DNA of 46,810 nucleotides from Steroidobacteraceae bacterium (GTDB lineage: Bacteria; Pseudomonadota; Gammaproteobacteria; Steroidobacterales; Steroidobacteraceae): the NCBI GenBank assembly GCA_016844605.1, contig JAENJD010000002.1, positions 1 to 46,810 of the forward strand. The letters are read 5' to 3'. Made by a program: the position numbers and the translations under genes. Positions 1 to 8,331 of the stretch are shown here, piece after piece. Under the pieces are notes generated by a model. The model saw nothing but the letters and a program-made list of their open reading frames with translations, searched no databases and was not told the origin of the DNA. The number at the start of each line of letters is the position of its first letter. Within the stretch, counting starts at the first letter, position 1.

Positions 1-89
1 ATGAGGCCGATCGCCAGATAGCCGGTCCAGCCGGACGCGAATGGCTCGCGCGGCGCTTCAATCAGGGTCGGTACCTGGCCCGTAGACAT
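1..89 (-). CDS. Partial gene, N-terminus only, possible membrane protein
   Basis: An open frame runs off the left edge. It starts at an ATG (minus strand, 89-87) and gives 29 residues without a stop: a polar start (MSTGQVPTLIEAPREPF) followed by a more hydrophobic stretch (WTGYLAIGL) that could open a membrane segment. A weak purine-rich site (ACAGG) lies about nine bases upstream. The gene would be divergent from the DUF2339 gene. I do not recognise a family from this fragment, and a chance frame of this length is possible. Confidence 0.4.
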   Translation of the reverse strand, partial: MSTGQVPTLIEAPREPFASGWTGYLAIGL

Positions 90-326
90 TTAGATGCGTG
101 CCTGTTCCCAAGCGGTGACCCTGCCACCATGACAGGCAGTCGGCCGCGTTATATGTAACCTCAGGGGGTCCCGTGGTAACTGTGACCCAGATCAGGAATT
201 CGGCCCTATTGGCCCGGATGGGGGCCCGTAATTGGCCAGTTCGTGAGTTTGGCCGGACGTGGCCCGGCGGATCGGTCCGCGGGCCATCCTGTTAGAGTGG
301 CCGCCAGGGACAGGGGAGACTTGGCA

Positions 327-2984
327 ATGGCCATAGGCCTTGCTCTTGTCGGCGCATTGCTCGGGCTTTATGTGGCGTCCGTCGCCTCCGAGTTCCTCGG
401 CCTTGTGCTCGGTGCCGGACTGGGCATCGTGTACGCAAGGGTCATCCAGCTCGGGCGCCGAATCAGCGATCTCGAGAACGAGGCCCGCGAAAGGTCGGCC
501 CCGCAGCCCCCGTCAGCCCCACCGAAAGAAACTGCACCGGCTTGGACTGAGTGGGAACCCACGGCCGCTCGACCAGTGCCGATGCGATTCCCGTCTGCGC
601 CATCCGAGCCGCCTGTCTCACCGATTCCGGCCACCGCGACCATCGCGGATCCTGTCGGCGCCTCGTTCAACCGGCTCGAAGTTGCAATTCGCTTCGCCCG
701 CCAATGGCTGACCACCGGCAATGTACCGGTCAAGCTCGGTGTGGTCGTCTCATTTTTCGGCGTCGCATTCCTGCTCAAGTACGCCGTCGATCATCGGCTG
801 TTTGCCTTCCCGATTGAGTTGCGCCTGCTCACGGTTGCCGGCGCTGCGGTGGTTCTCCTCGCGATCGGCTGGCGTCTGCGCGAGCGCACGCGGGTCTATG
901 CCCTCAGCCTGCAAGGCGGGGGCCTGGGAATTCTGTATCTGACGACATTTGCTGCATACCGACTATATGAGCTGGTTCCCTCGGTATTTGCATTCGCATT
1001 GCTGGTTGCCTTGACGATCGGCGGCGGGGCACTCGCGGTGCTGCAGAATGCACGCGGCCTTGCCACACTCGGCGTAGTCGGAGGATTCCTCGCTCCGGTT
1101 CTCGTCTCGACTGATACCGGCAACCATGTGGTGTTGTTCTCTTATTACCTGGTGCTGAACGCCATGATCCTCGGCGTCGCCTGGTACCGGCCCTGGCGCG
1201 AACTGAACCTGATCGGCTTCCTGTTTACATTCGTGATCGGCGGCATGTGGGCGTGGCAACGCTACGAACCCGCGAATTACGCAAGCACGCAACCCTTTGT
1301 CGTCCTTTTCTTCCTGTTCTACCAGGGGGTTGCGATTCTCTTCACGCGGCGCACGGCGTTGACGATGCGCGGCATTGTGGATGGCACATTGGTATTCGGC
1401 ACGCCGGTGCTGGTTTTCGCCATGCAGGCGGTGATGCTGCGTCAAACTGAATTTGGCCTCGCCTACAGCGCCCTGGCTGCCGCAATCTTCTATGTAACGA
1501 CTGCGACCCTGCTGAATCGAGTCAAGACGCCGAACCTGCGATTGCTGATTGATTCATACGTCGCACTCGCCGTGGCATTCGCCACACTCGCAGTTCCCCT
1601 GGCACTGGACGCGCGCTGGACATCCGCCAGTTGGGCGCTCGAGGGCGCGGCACTCGTCTGGATCGGCCGGCAACAGGACCGTGCGCTGGCGCGCGCTGCT
1701 GGTGTCCTGCTTGTGGTGTTCTCCACGGTCGCCTTTTCGGACAACGGTTGGCAGCCTCTGCAAGGGCCGCCGGTGCTCAATGGCAACCTGCTGGGCGGCC
1801 TGCTGATTTCGATGGCGGCGTTTTTCTCCGCCCGATTGCTGGAACGTGCAGCAGGTCGCTGGGTCGAGCTCGAAATCTGGATTGCGCGCGCACTCATCGT
1901 CCTGGGCGTGGCGTGGTGGGTCGGATCCGGTGTGCGTGAGATTGCCGAGCGCACTTCAGCTGGAGGTCATCCGGCGGCAATGGCCGCCCATTTCTCGCTC
2001 AGCGCGTTGCTGATGGCACTTGTCGCGCGTCGGCTGGACTGGCAGTTGGGGCGGATCGCGGCCCTTGTATCGCTCCCATTGCTCGTGATCCTGTTTGCCA
2101 CCTACCCGTTGAGCAGTCACCACCCGTTCTCTGAATTCGGCTGGGTCGCCTGGCCGATCGCAATCTCGGTCCAGTTGTGGATGCTTCGGTTGCATGCCGC
2201 GGCGCTGCCCGGCACGACGGAAGTTGCGCATGCCGTGACAGCAGTTCTGGTCGCCCTGTTGCTGGTTGTCGAGATCTTCTGGCAGCTCGGGCAGCAGGCG
2301 CCTGGTGCAGTCTGGCCAGGTTCCGCATCCTCGCTTGTGCCGGGCCTGATGTTGCTTGGCGCATTCTGGTTGCGCACGAAGGATGCGTGGCCGGTTTCCG
2401 AGTTCCCAAGGGCGTACACAATCTGGACCAGTCTGGCGTTGCTGGCCCTGCAGTGGATCTTCGTCGGCTATGTCAATCTGTCCACGAGTGGTGATCCCGC
2501 GCCATTGCCGTACCTGCCGATTGTCAATCCTGTGGATCTCGCGACCATATTTGCGCTGCTATGCACCTGGTACTGGTTGCGCGCCGCCGGCGATATGACG
2601 GGCAATGCCTACATCTGGTTGGGCGGTGTTGCATTTTTCGCTTCAACGCTTGCATTGCTGCGAGCAGTGCATCACCTGGGCGACGTGCCATGGCGCATCG
2701 ACCCGATGTTTGACTCCGTGCTCTTGCAGGCCGCGCTATCCGTCTATTGGGGGACGCTGGCGTTCATTGCAATGGTCTTCGGAGCGCGACGTGCGCACCG
2801 TTGGTTCTGGATGACTGGCGCCGGCCTGATGGGCGTTGTCGTGGCCAAGCTCTTCCTGGTTGAACTCGGCAACACCGGCACGGTTGCCAGGATTGTTTCA
2901 TTCATTGCGATCGGCGGCCTGCTGCTCGTGGTCGGTTACTTGGCGCCTGCACCACCGCGGCGTAGCGAGGCGGCAGATGCGTGA
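327..2984 (+). CDS. DUF2339 family polytopic membrane protein
   Basis: A protein of 885 residues, inner-membrane and of unknown function. I chose the ATG at 327 because AGGGGAGA lies about seven bases upstream and the protein then opens with a membrane segment (MAIGLALVGALLGLYVASV); the GTG at 243 would add 28 polar residues with no site. After the first segment come a short charged helix (RRISDLENEARERS) and a long proline-rich linker, then roughly two dozen hydrophobic segments to the C-terminus. This layout is typical of DUF2339. Its stop overlaps the start of the DUF3999 gene by eight bases, so the two are probably translationally coupled. In this pair the DUF3999 partner is exported and this protein is the membrane part. 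A role in the cell envelope or in glycan handling is only a guess. Confidence 0.85.
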   Translation: MAIGLALVGALLGLYVASVASEFLGLVLGAGLGIVYARVIQLGRRISDLENEARERSAPQPPSAPPKETAPAWTEWEPTAARPVPMRFPSAPSEPPVSPIPATATIADPVGASFNRLEVAIRFARQWLTTGNVPVKLGVVVSFFGVAFLLKYAVDHRLFAFPIELRLLTVAGAAVVLLAIGWRLRERTRVYALSLQGGGLGILYLTTFAAYRLYELVPSVFAFALLVALTIGGGALAVLQNARGLATLGVVGGFLAPVLVSTDTGNHVVLFSYYLVLNAMILGVAWYRPWRELNLIGFLFTFVIGGMWAWQRYEPANYASTQPFVVLFFLFYQGVAILFTRRTALTMRGIVDGTLVFGTPVLVFAMQAVMLRQTEFGLAYSALAAAIFYVTTATLLNRVKTPNLRLLIDSYVALAVAFATLAVPLALDARWTSASWALEGAALVWIGRQQDRALARAAGVLLVVFSTVAFSDNGWQPLQGPPVLNGNLLGGLLISMAAFFSARLLERAAGRWVELEIWIARALIVLGVAWWVGSGVREIAERTSAGGHPAAMAAHFSLSALLMALVARRLDWQLGRIAALVSLPLLVILFATYPLSSHHPFSEFGWVAWPIAISVQLWMLRLHAAALPGTTEVAHAVTAVLVALLLVVEIFWQLGQQAPGAVWPGSASSLVPGLMLLGAFWLRTKDAWPVSEFPRAYTIWTSLALLALQWIFVGYVNLSTSGDPAPLPYLPIVNPVDLATIFALLCTWYWLRAAGDMTGNAYIWLGGVAFFASTLALLRAVHHLGDVPWRIDPMFDSVLLQAALSVYWGTLAFIAMVFGARRAHRWFWMTGAGLMGVVVAKLFLVELGNTGTVARIVSFIAIGGLLLVVGYLAPAPPRRSEAADA

Positions 2985-4383
2985 TCGAGCGTATTCAATG
3001 CTGGTGATCGCGCTTGCAGCTTTTCTGGCAACGATCACTGCCGTTGCAGCGACGCCAGCCGATGACCAAGTGCCGGCTGCGGAAGACTACGCCTATGGCT
3101 GGCCGATCAAAGCGGAAAAGGCAGCCGACTTCTATGAGCTCGAACTGTCACTCGACGTCTATCGCTCCGTTACGGATCCCAGGCTGCGCGACATCGGCGT
3201 CTATAACCCGCGCGGCGAACCCGTGCCGAGATTGATCAGCCCGCAAGCAGAGCCGGAGACTGCACCCGAAAAATCGATCGAGATCGCCGCGCTGCCGGTT
3301 TATGCGCCACCGAATACGCCGGTGGGGGAATTGCGCCTTGCCCTTGAGCGAAGCGACGGTGCCACCACCGTCCGGATCGAAAGCGACGCGTCTGTCGTCG
3401 ACGCGGAGCCAAAAATTCTTGTTGCCTACATCGCCGATCTTGGCAAGCCCGCGGACGACTTGCGCGCAGTCGAACTTGAATGGCCGCGTGAAATCGAGCC
3501 GTTGATCACGCAACTCACCGTTGAAGGCAGCCTTGACCTTGGCGAGTGGTTCGCGCTCGGTAGCGGAACCATCGCGGGGCTCAGCCAGGACGACGCGAAC
3601 ATCGAGCGTCACCGCGTCGCGCTGGGCGAGCGTGCTGCCCGTTACCTGCGCCTCAGCTGGCGCGGGGTACCGGAGGGCTGGCGCATTACGCGACTCCTTG
3701 TCTATCAATCGCAGGCGGCGCCGCAAGCCGTGCGTGGTTGGCTGACGCTATCGCCGACCGGCCGCGACAAGGCGGACGGCGGTTACCTGTACGACACGGG
3801 CGGATGGGCGTCGATCGATCGCGTGGCGCTCGCGTTGCCCGAGGACAACAGCCTCGTCCGTGCCAGCATCTATTCCTGGGATCCAGTCGCAAAACGCTGG
3901 CAGCGGGTGCACAACGGGCTTTTCTATCATCTGCGTCGCGATGGAAATGCGCTGGCGAGTGAACCCGTCGCGCATTCTCCCCAGCGTTCCGCGCGCTGGA
4001 AAGTGATTGTCGAACGTGGCGCCGCTGAATTGCAGGTTGGGCTCACACTGGGCTGGCGGCCAGACCGGTTGCTCTTCATTGCCCAGGGTGAATCGCCCTG
4101 GCGGCTGGTGGCAGGCAATGCGGACGATGCCCGAAATGATTTTCCACAGGAGAGGCGCTTCTCTGATCCGGAGATGCGAAAGCTCCTGGAGGATGCCGGG
4201 CCCGTCGGTGCCGCAACCCTGGGTGATCGTGTAGAGCTTGGCGGACCGATGCGCCTCGAACCGGCACGTTCGCCATCCTGGCGACGGTGGATGCTGTGGC
4301 TTGGACTTGTGGCCGGCGTGATGCTCGTGGGTGGCATGGCCTGGCGCCTGATGCGCCAGCCTGTGAAACACCCGGGCCAGTGA
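2977..4383 (+). CDS. DUF3999 family exported, membrane-anchored protein
   Basis: A protein of 468 residues, start ATG 2977 inside the end of the DUF2339 gene, with GCGAGG six bases upstream. It has an N-terminal signal sequence (MLVIALAAFLATITAVAAT), a large beta-rich periplasmic region, and one C-terminal membrane segment (WMLWLGLVAGVMLVGGMAW) followed by a short basic tail. DUF3999 proteins are often encoded next to DUF2339 and have a discoidin-like, possibly carbohydrate-binding fold; that is family knowledge, not something visible in the motifs here. The expected topology is a periplasmic domain tethered at its C-terminus. It converges on the dipeptidase gene, with eight bases between the stops. 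Confidence 0.82.
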   Translation: MRDRAYSMLVIALAAFLATITAVAATPADDQVPAAEDYAYGWPIKAEKAADFYELELSLDVYRSVTDPRLRDIGVYNPRGEPVPRLISPQAEPETAPEKSIEIAALPVYAPPNTPVGELRLALERSDGATTVRIESDASVVDAEPKILVAYIADLGKPADDLRAVELEWPREIEPLITQLTVEGSLDLGEWFALGSGTIAGLSQDDANIERHRVALGERAARYLRLSWRGVPEGWRITRLLVYQSQAAPQAVRGWLTLSPTGRDKADGGYLYDTGGWASIDRVALALPEDNSLVRASIYSWDPVAKRWQRVHNGLFYHLRRDGNALASEPVAHSPQRSARWKVIVERGAAELQVGLTLGWRPDRLLFIAQGESPWRLVAGNADDARNDFPQERRFSDPEMRKLLEDAGPVGAATLGDRVELGGPMRLEPARSPSWRRWMLWLGLVAGVMLVGGMAWRLMRQPVKHPGQ

Positions 4384-4391
4384 GTTGAAGG

Positions 4392-5357
4392 CTATTTCCA
4401 GATGGCATACGCGACGCGCATCAGGTTCTCCCCCAGGATCCCGCTGATGGCGGCGGGCGGATAGCCCAGTCGGCCGAGTCCTTCGGCGATTTCCGGGATT
4501 GCCTCGGGCCCGAGGAAACCCATGCCGGCGCGGTAGCCCCATTCCGCTGGCCACAACTCGCGGCTCTTGCGGCCCGGTTCTTCGACACCCGAGCCCTTGA
4601 ACATGTAATCGAGGCCGAGACTGACGTGCTCCGCGCCGATCAGTTGGGCGACGTAATCGATGTGCCGGACGACGGCATCCGCTGTCGGGTCGCTGTCACC
4701 GAGGAACAGGCCCACGCCATTGATGCCGACGACGCCACCGGTGGCCGCGCAGGCCTTGATCAATTCGTCCGGGATATTGCGCGGATGATCGCGTAGCTTG
4801 CGCGGATTGGAATGCGAGAAAATCACCGGCCTGTCGGAGAGGTCGAGAATCTCGTGTGCCGTGCGATAGCCGGTGTGCGAACAGCACTTCAACATGCCGA
4901 CGCGATCCATCTCACGCAGGAAGCTGCGCCCGAGATCCGTGAGGCCTTCATCTTCCGCGTCATGACAGCCGCTGCCGGCGAGATTCCGTCGGTTGTAGAC
5001 CAGGAGCATCCAGCGCACGCCGATCTGGTACAGGAATTCGACCAGGCTCAACTGATTGCCCAGCGCGTAGACACCCTCGACGTCAAGGCATACGGCGAGC
5101 CGCCCCGAGGCCTTGGCCGCGCGAATGTCGCCGGTCGTCAGTCCGAGCACATACCGGTCGGGGTACTGCTGGACGTAGTGCCGGATGCTTGCGGCCGTGC
5201 GGATCAGCACCTCGAGCGGCACATGACTGTCGCCGATGTTGATCGTGACTGCGTCGACGCCGGCCTTTCGGTAACGCTCAATGCCCGGCAGCCACCGCTC
5301 CGTGTCGTTGAAGGGCAGGCAGGCATGGTTGTCCCAGACGATTCCGGAAGCGCTCAT
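4392..5357 (-). CDS. M19 (renal dipeptidase-like) metallopeptidase family protein
   Basis: A protein of 321 residues, close to the family length. M19 enzymes are TIM-barrel binuclear zinc dipeptidases. The bridging glutamate is visible in LDVEGVYAL, two later histidines in CCSHTG and FSHSNPRKL, and the barrel-end aspartate in SLGLDYMF. The N-terminal ligand motif, normally D-x-H-x-D, reads DNHAC here: His11 is kept but cysteine 13 replaces the second aspartate. No signal peptide is seen, so the protein is probably cytoplasmic. It is divergent from the DUF1993 gene with only 18 bases between start codons and has no Shine-Dalgarno site. The substrate is unknown; the altered metal site makes ordinary dipeptidase activity uncertain. 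Confidence 0.82.
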   Translation of the reverse strand: MSASGIVWDNHACLPFNDTERWLPGIERYRKAGVDAVTINIGDSHVPLEVLIRTAASIRHYVQQYPDRYVLGLTTGDIRAAKASGRLAVCLDVEGVYALGNQLSLVEFLYQIGVRWMLLVYNRRNLAGSGCHDAEDEGLTDLGRSFLREMDRVGMLKCCSHTGYRTAHEILDLSDRPVIFSHSNPRKLRDHPRNIPDELIKACAATGGVVGINGVGLFLGDSDPTADAVVRHIDYVAQLIGAEHVSLGLDYMFKGSGVEEPGRKSRELWPAEWGYRAGMGFLGPEAIPEIAEGLGRLGYPPAAISGILGENLMRVAYAIWK

Positions 5358-5375
5358 TGTGCTAGCATTCTAGCG
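5358..5375. promoter_or_regulatory. Palindromic divergent start region, possible two-way leaderless promoter
   Basis: These 18 bases are all that separate two divergent ATG codons. They contain the inverted repeat GCTAG-CATT-CTAGC (5361-5374). On the plus strand TGCTAGCAT (5360-5368) resembles an extended -10 element, placed so that transcription would begin at or next to the ATG at 5376. On the minus strand TAGAAT (5372-5367) matches five of six -10 positions and sits nine bases before the other ATG. Neither gene has a Shine-Dalgarno sequence here. Leaderless transcription in both directions fits the layout but is inference. Confidence 0.4.
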
Positions 5376-5882
5376 ATGAAAATCTCCATGTACGACGCCT
5401 GCGTGCCGCCCGGAATCCGCATGATGACGAGCCTCGCGGCCATCCTCGGGAAAGCCGCAGCGCATGCCGAAGCGAAGAAAATAGACCCTGCGGTCCTGGT
5501 CAATGCGCGTCTGTACCCGGACATGTTCCCGCTGCTGCGGCAGGTGCAGATCGCCTCGGATTCGGCCAAGGCTGGTGCATCGAGACTGATTGGCCTCGAG
5601 CCGCCGTCCTGGGAAGACAATGAAAAGACGCTGCCCGAGCTGATTGCGCGCGCGAAAAAGACAGTTTCCTTCCTCGAGTCCCTGAAGCCGGCGCAATTCG
5701 AGGGTTCCGAGGACCGCACGATCAACTGGAAGACCCGGACGACCGAGCGGACCATGCAGGGTCAGCCGTATCTCGTGCACCAGGTGCTGCCGAACATCTA
5801 TTTCCACGTGACCACGGCCTACAACATCCTGCGCCACAACGGCCTCGAGCTCGGCAAGATGGACTTTCTCGGCGGCGGCTAG
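5376..5882 (+). CDS. DUF1993 domain-containing protein
   Basis: A protein of 168 residues beginning MKISMYDACVPPGIRMM. The length and the sequence (tyrosine-rich start, FPLLRQVQIASDSAK, LPNIYFHVTTAYNILRHNG near the end) fit DUF1993, a DinB-like four-helix family of unknown biochemical role. In the C-terminal helix, the histidines HVTTAYNILRHNG are where DinB-like proteins usually carry metal-binding residues. A longer upstream reading of this frame lies entirely over the opposite dipeptidase gene, so I reject it. No ribosome-binding site precedes the ATG. The gene converges on the pirin genes with two bases between the stops, so the 3' ends of the transcripts must overlap. Confidence 0.85.
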   Translation: MKISMYDACVPPGIRMMTSLAAILGKAAAHAEAKKIDPAVLVNARLYPDMFPLLRQVQIASDSAKAGASRLIGLEPPSWEDNEKTLPELIARAKKTVSFLESLKPAQFEGSEDRTINWKTRTTERTMQGQPYLVHQVLPNIYFHVTTAYNILRHNGLELGKMDFLGGG

Positions 5883-5884
5883 AG

Positions 5885-6763
5885 TCAGCCGGAAGCCGGC
5901 AGACTGCCGAATCGCCCGCTCTGGTAGTCGCGGATAGCCTGCGCGATCTCTCGATCGCTGGTCATCACGAAGGGCCCGTAGCCAACCACGGGTTCGTTGA
6001 GAGGCTGACCACTCAACACCAGCAGGGTCGCATCGGTGTCCACGCCGATCGTGAATTCACCGCCGCTGCGCTCGAGGATCGCCAGTTGGGCCTCGCCGGC
6101 CGCCTGCGTGCCATTGATCAAGGCGCGTCCATGCATCGGAATGATCGCGGTCGTGTGGCCCTCAGGCGTCGAAAGCGTCGCTGTTCTTCCAGCATTCAGC
6201 CGCAGGTCCCAGACATTCAGCGGCGTGAATGTCTTCGCAGGGCCCTTGTGCCCGCCGAATTCGCCGGCAATCACGCGCAGCCGCCCCGCGCCGTCGGTTA
6301 ACGAAACTGATGGTATTTCGTTTTCGAGCAGCGTCTGGTACCGCGGCGGGGACATCTTGTCCTTAGCCGGCAGGTTGACCCAGAGCTGCATCATTTCCAT
6401 CTTTCCACCCGCCCGGGTGAATTTCTCCGAATGGAATTCCTCGTGGATGATCCCGGAAGCGGCCGTCATCCATTGCACATCGCCCGCGCCGATGCGCCCG
6501 CCGTTGCCGGCCGAATCACGGTGCTCGAGCTCGCCCTGGTAGACGATCGTGACCGTCTCGAAGCCGCGATGCGGGTGCTCACCGACGCCGCGGCGCCGCG
6601 TGGCGGGCTCGAAATTCCGCGGTGCGGCGTAATCGAGCATCAGGAACGGGCTCAATTGCTCCCGACCGAGATTGTCGTAGCTGAATATCGACCGTACGGG
6701 GAATCCGTCACCGACCCAGTGCGGCGGCCTCGGGTCGTGTATTGCCAGAACCTTGCGACTCAT
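5885..6763 (-). CDS. Pirin family protein (second gene of pair)
   Basis: A bicupin pirin of 292 residues. The N-terminal cupin has the iron ligands in GVGEHPHRGFET (two histidines) and GIIHEEF (histidine and glutamate), as in pirins with quercetin 2,3-dioxygenase-like chemistry. The C-terminal cupin follows (pirin_C: FTPLNVWDLRLNAG onward). I chose ATG at 6763 because AAGGGAG lies just upstream and MSRKVLAIHDPRPPHWVGDGF is a standard pirin start; the longer frame reads back over the neighbour. The ATG overlaps the stop of the upstream pirin gene as ATGA, implying coupled translation. The natural substrate is unknown; pirins are also proposed redox-sensing cofactors. Confidence 0.9.
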   Translation of the reverse strand: MSRKVLAIHDPRPPHWVGDGFPVRSIFSYDNLGREQLSPFLMLDYAAPRNFEPATRRRGVGEHPHRGFETVTIVYQGELEHRDSAGNGGRIGAGDVQWMTAASGIIHEEFHSEKFTRAGGKMEMMQLWVNLPAKDKMSPPRYQTLLENEIPSVSLTDGAGRLRVIAGEFGGHKGPAKTFTPLNVWDLRLNAGRTATLSTPEGHTTAIIPMHGRALINGTQAAGEAQLAILERSGGEFTIGVDTDATLLVLSGQPLNEPVVGYGPFVMTSDREIAQAIRDYQSGRFGSLPASG

Positions 6764-7668
6764 GTGCGCGCTCCCTTGAGACGCAGAACCCCGGGATCTG
6801 GCGCAACCAGCGGCTTGCCTCGGGCGCCATGGACCTTGCCAAAGTGCTGCCCATCGACCCAGTCGCGAACTGCTGCCTCCATTTCGGCAGGCGTGCGTGC
6901 GACGAAGTTCCACCACAGCAATATTTCCTCGCCAAATGGCGTACCACCGATCAGCAGCATCCGCGACGCCGCGAGTGAGCCAAGTTCAACAAAGCTGCGA
7001 CCTGTACCCAGGTAGAGCAGGGTTCCCGGCTCGAGGATTTCGCCATTCAAGGCCGGCGCGCCCTCGAGCGTCAGCACTGCATGCTCGAAGGAAGGCTCGA
7101 GCGGCAATTCGAACCGAGATCGCCCACGTGTCGATAGATCGAGTCCGACAATCGGCGTGTAGACTTTTGCGGGCGACCGTTCGCCTTCACAAGCGCCTGC
7201 GAGCACCGTGATCCGGAATCCGCCCCGGTCAATGACCGGCAGGTTCGGATAGTGTCGAAAGTCTGGCTCGCGATGACGTTCGGCATCCGGCAGCGCAATC
7301 CAGAGTTGCGCGGCATGAAATCGCCCCGCGCGGCCCGTCGGTGATTCCTCGGAATGCGAGATGCCCTTGCCCGCGGTCATCAAGTTGACTTGCCCGGGAT
7401 GAATCAGCTGTTCGCAGCCGAGGCTGTCGCGGTGCAGCACTTCGCCCTCGATCATCCACGTGAATGTCTGCAGGCCGATGTGCGGGTGCGGGCCGATACT
7501 GAGGCCCTGACCCGGTTCGTAATCCACGGGACCCGCATGATCGAGGAAGCACCAGGCGCCGACCATGCGGCGATGGCGGTTCGGTACCGCACGGCGAATC
7601 TGGAACCCATCGCCGATCACGGCGCGATGCGCCTCGAGGCGCTCGTACTGCTCTCCGACATTGCTCAT
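6760..7668 (-). CDS. Pirin family protein (first gene of pair)
   Basis: A pirin of 302 residues, only distantly like its neighbour. Metal ligands appear in SIGPHPHIGLQTF and GISHSEES. The C-terminal cupin contains KVYTPIVGLDLSTRG, and the tail carries FGEEILLWWNFVARTP, which is typical of the pirin subfamily that includes YhaK-like and longer pirins. Start ATG 7668 is preceded by AAGGAAG. The gene is first in a two-gene operon and ends in an ATGA overlap. It is divergent from the exported RidA-like gene with 114 bases between. The two proteins could form a pair with different substrates or a heteromer; nothing in the sequence decides. Confidence 0.9.
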   Translation of the reverse strand: MSNVGEQYERLEAHRAVIGDGFQIRRAVPNRHRRMVGAWCFLDHAGPVDYEPGQGLSIGPHPHIGLQTFTWMIEGEVLHRDSLGCEQLIHPGQVNLMTAGKGISHSEESPTGRAGRFHAAQLWIALPDAERHREPDFRHYPNLPVIDRGGFRITVLAGACEGERSPAKVYTPIVGLDLSTRGRSRFELPLEPSFEHAVLTLEGAPALNGEILEPGTLLYLGTGRSFVELGSLAASRMLLIGGTPFGEEILLWWNFVARTPAEMEAAVRDWVDGQHFGKVHGARGKPLVAPDPGVLRLKGART

Positions 7669-7782
7669 CCGGCACTTCCTTGTCGTCGATGACCGCAGGC
7701 CGTCATCATGCGGCGAGTTGGCAGCTGCTGACAATCGGGAGTAGGCTCGCGCCACCCCCACCCGGTCCAAAGAGTTGCAGCA

Positions 7783-8319
7783 ATGTCACAGATGCGCACT
7801 GTCATTCTGGCCGCCCTGCTGATTGCGGCCACCCAGGCGTTTGCAGACGAAAGATCGGAAACCCCCGAGGCGCGACTCGCGGCGGCCGGCCACATGCTTC
7901 CGGACGCGCCGAAGCCGGTCGCGACCTACGTCACCGCGGTTCGCACCGGCAATCTGCTGTTCCTGTCGGGTCACGGCGAATGCGGCGGGGCTTTGAAAAC
8001 GGGCAAGGTCGGCCGCGATCTCACGCTCGAAGAGGGCGTGCGTTCGGCCGAGCGCGTGGGTCTTTGCATGCTTGCGACCATCAAGGCGGCCGTGGGCGAC
8101 CTGTCGAAGGTCAAGCGCTTCGTGCGAATCCTCGGGATGATCCAGACGACCGAGGACTTCACGGATCACCCAAAGGTCATGAACGGATTCTCGGACCTCA
8201 TGGTCGTCGCATTCGGCGACAATGGGCGCGGTGCAAGGGCCGCGGTCGGCATGCAGTCGCTGCCGTCCAACATACCGGTCGAGATCGAGGCCATCGTCGA
8301 GCTCTACGACGGTCCCTAG
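7783..8319 (+). CDS. Exported RidA/YjgF-family protein
   Basis: A protein of 178 residues: a cleavable signal peptide (MRTVILAALLIAATQAFADE) followed by a complete Rid domain. Family signatures are FLSGHGECGG, the long helix with VGLCMLATIKAAVGDLSKV, and the C-terminal ARAAVGMQSLPSNIPVEIEAIV, which includes the arginine that binds the substrate carboxylate in enamine/imine deaminases. Cytosolic RidA is about 128 residues, so the extra length here is mostly the export signal and a short linker. The start could be ATG 7783 or 7792; neither has a strong ribosome-binding site. The hydrolase gene follows after 12 bases. The activity is not known for exported members. Confidence 0.85.
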   Translation: MSQMRTVILAALLIAATQAFADERSETPEARLAAAGHMLPDAPKPVATYVTAVRTGNLLFLSGHGECGGALKTGKVGRDLTLEEGVRSAERVGLCMLATIKAAVGDLSKVKRFVRILGMIQTTEDFTDHPKVMNGFSDLMVVAFGDNGRGARAAVGMQSLPSNIPVEIEAIVELYDGP

Positions 8320-8331
8320 CGGATTCCGCCA

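Noticed and set aside
243-326. Upstream GTG extension of the DUF2339 protein
   Set aside because: It adds 28 polar residues before a membrane segment; the ATG at 327 has a good ribosome-binding site.
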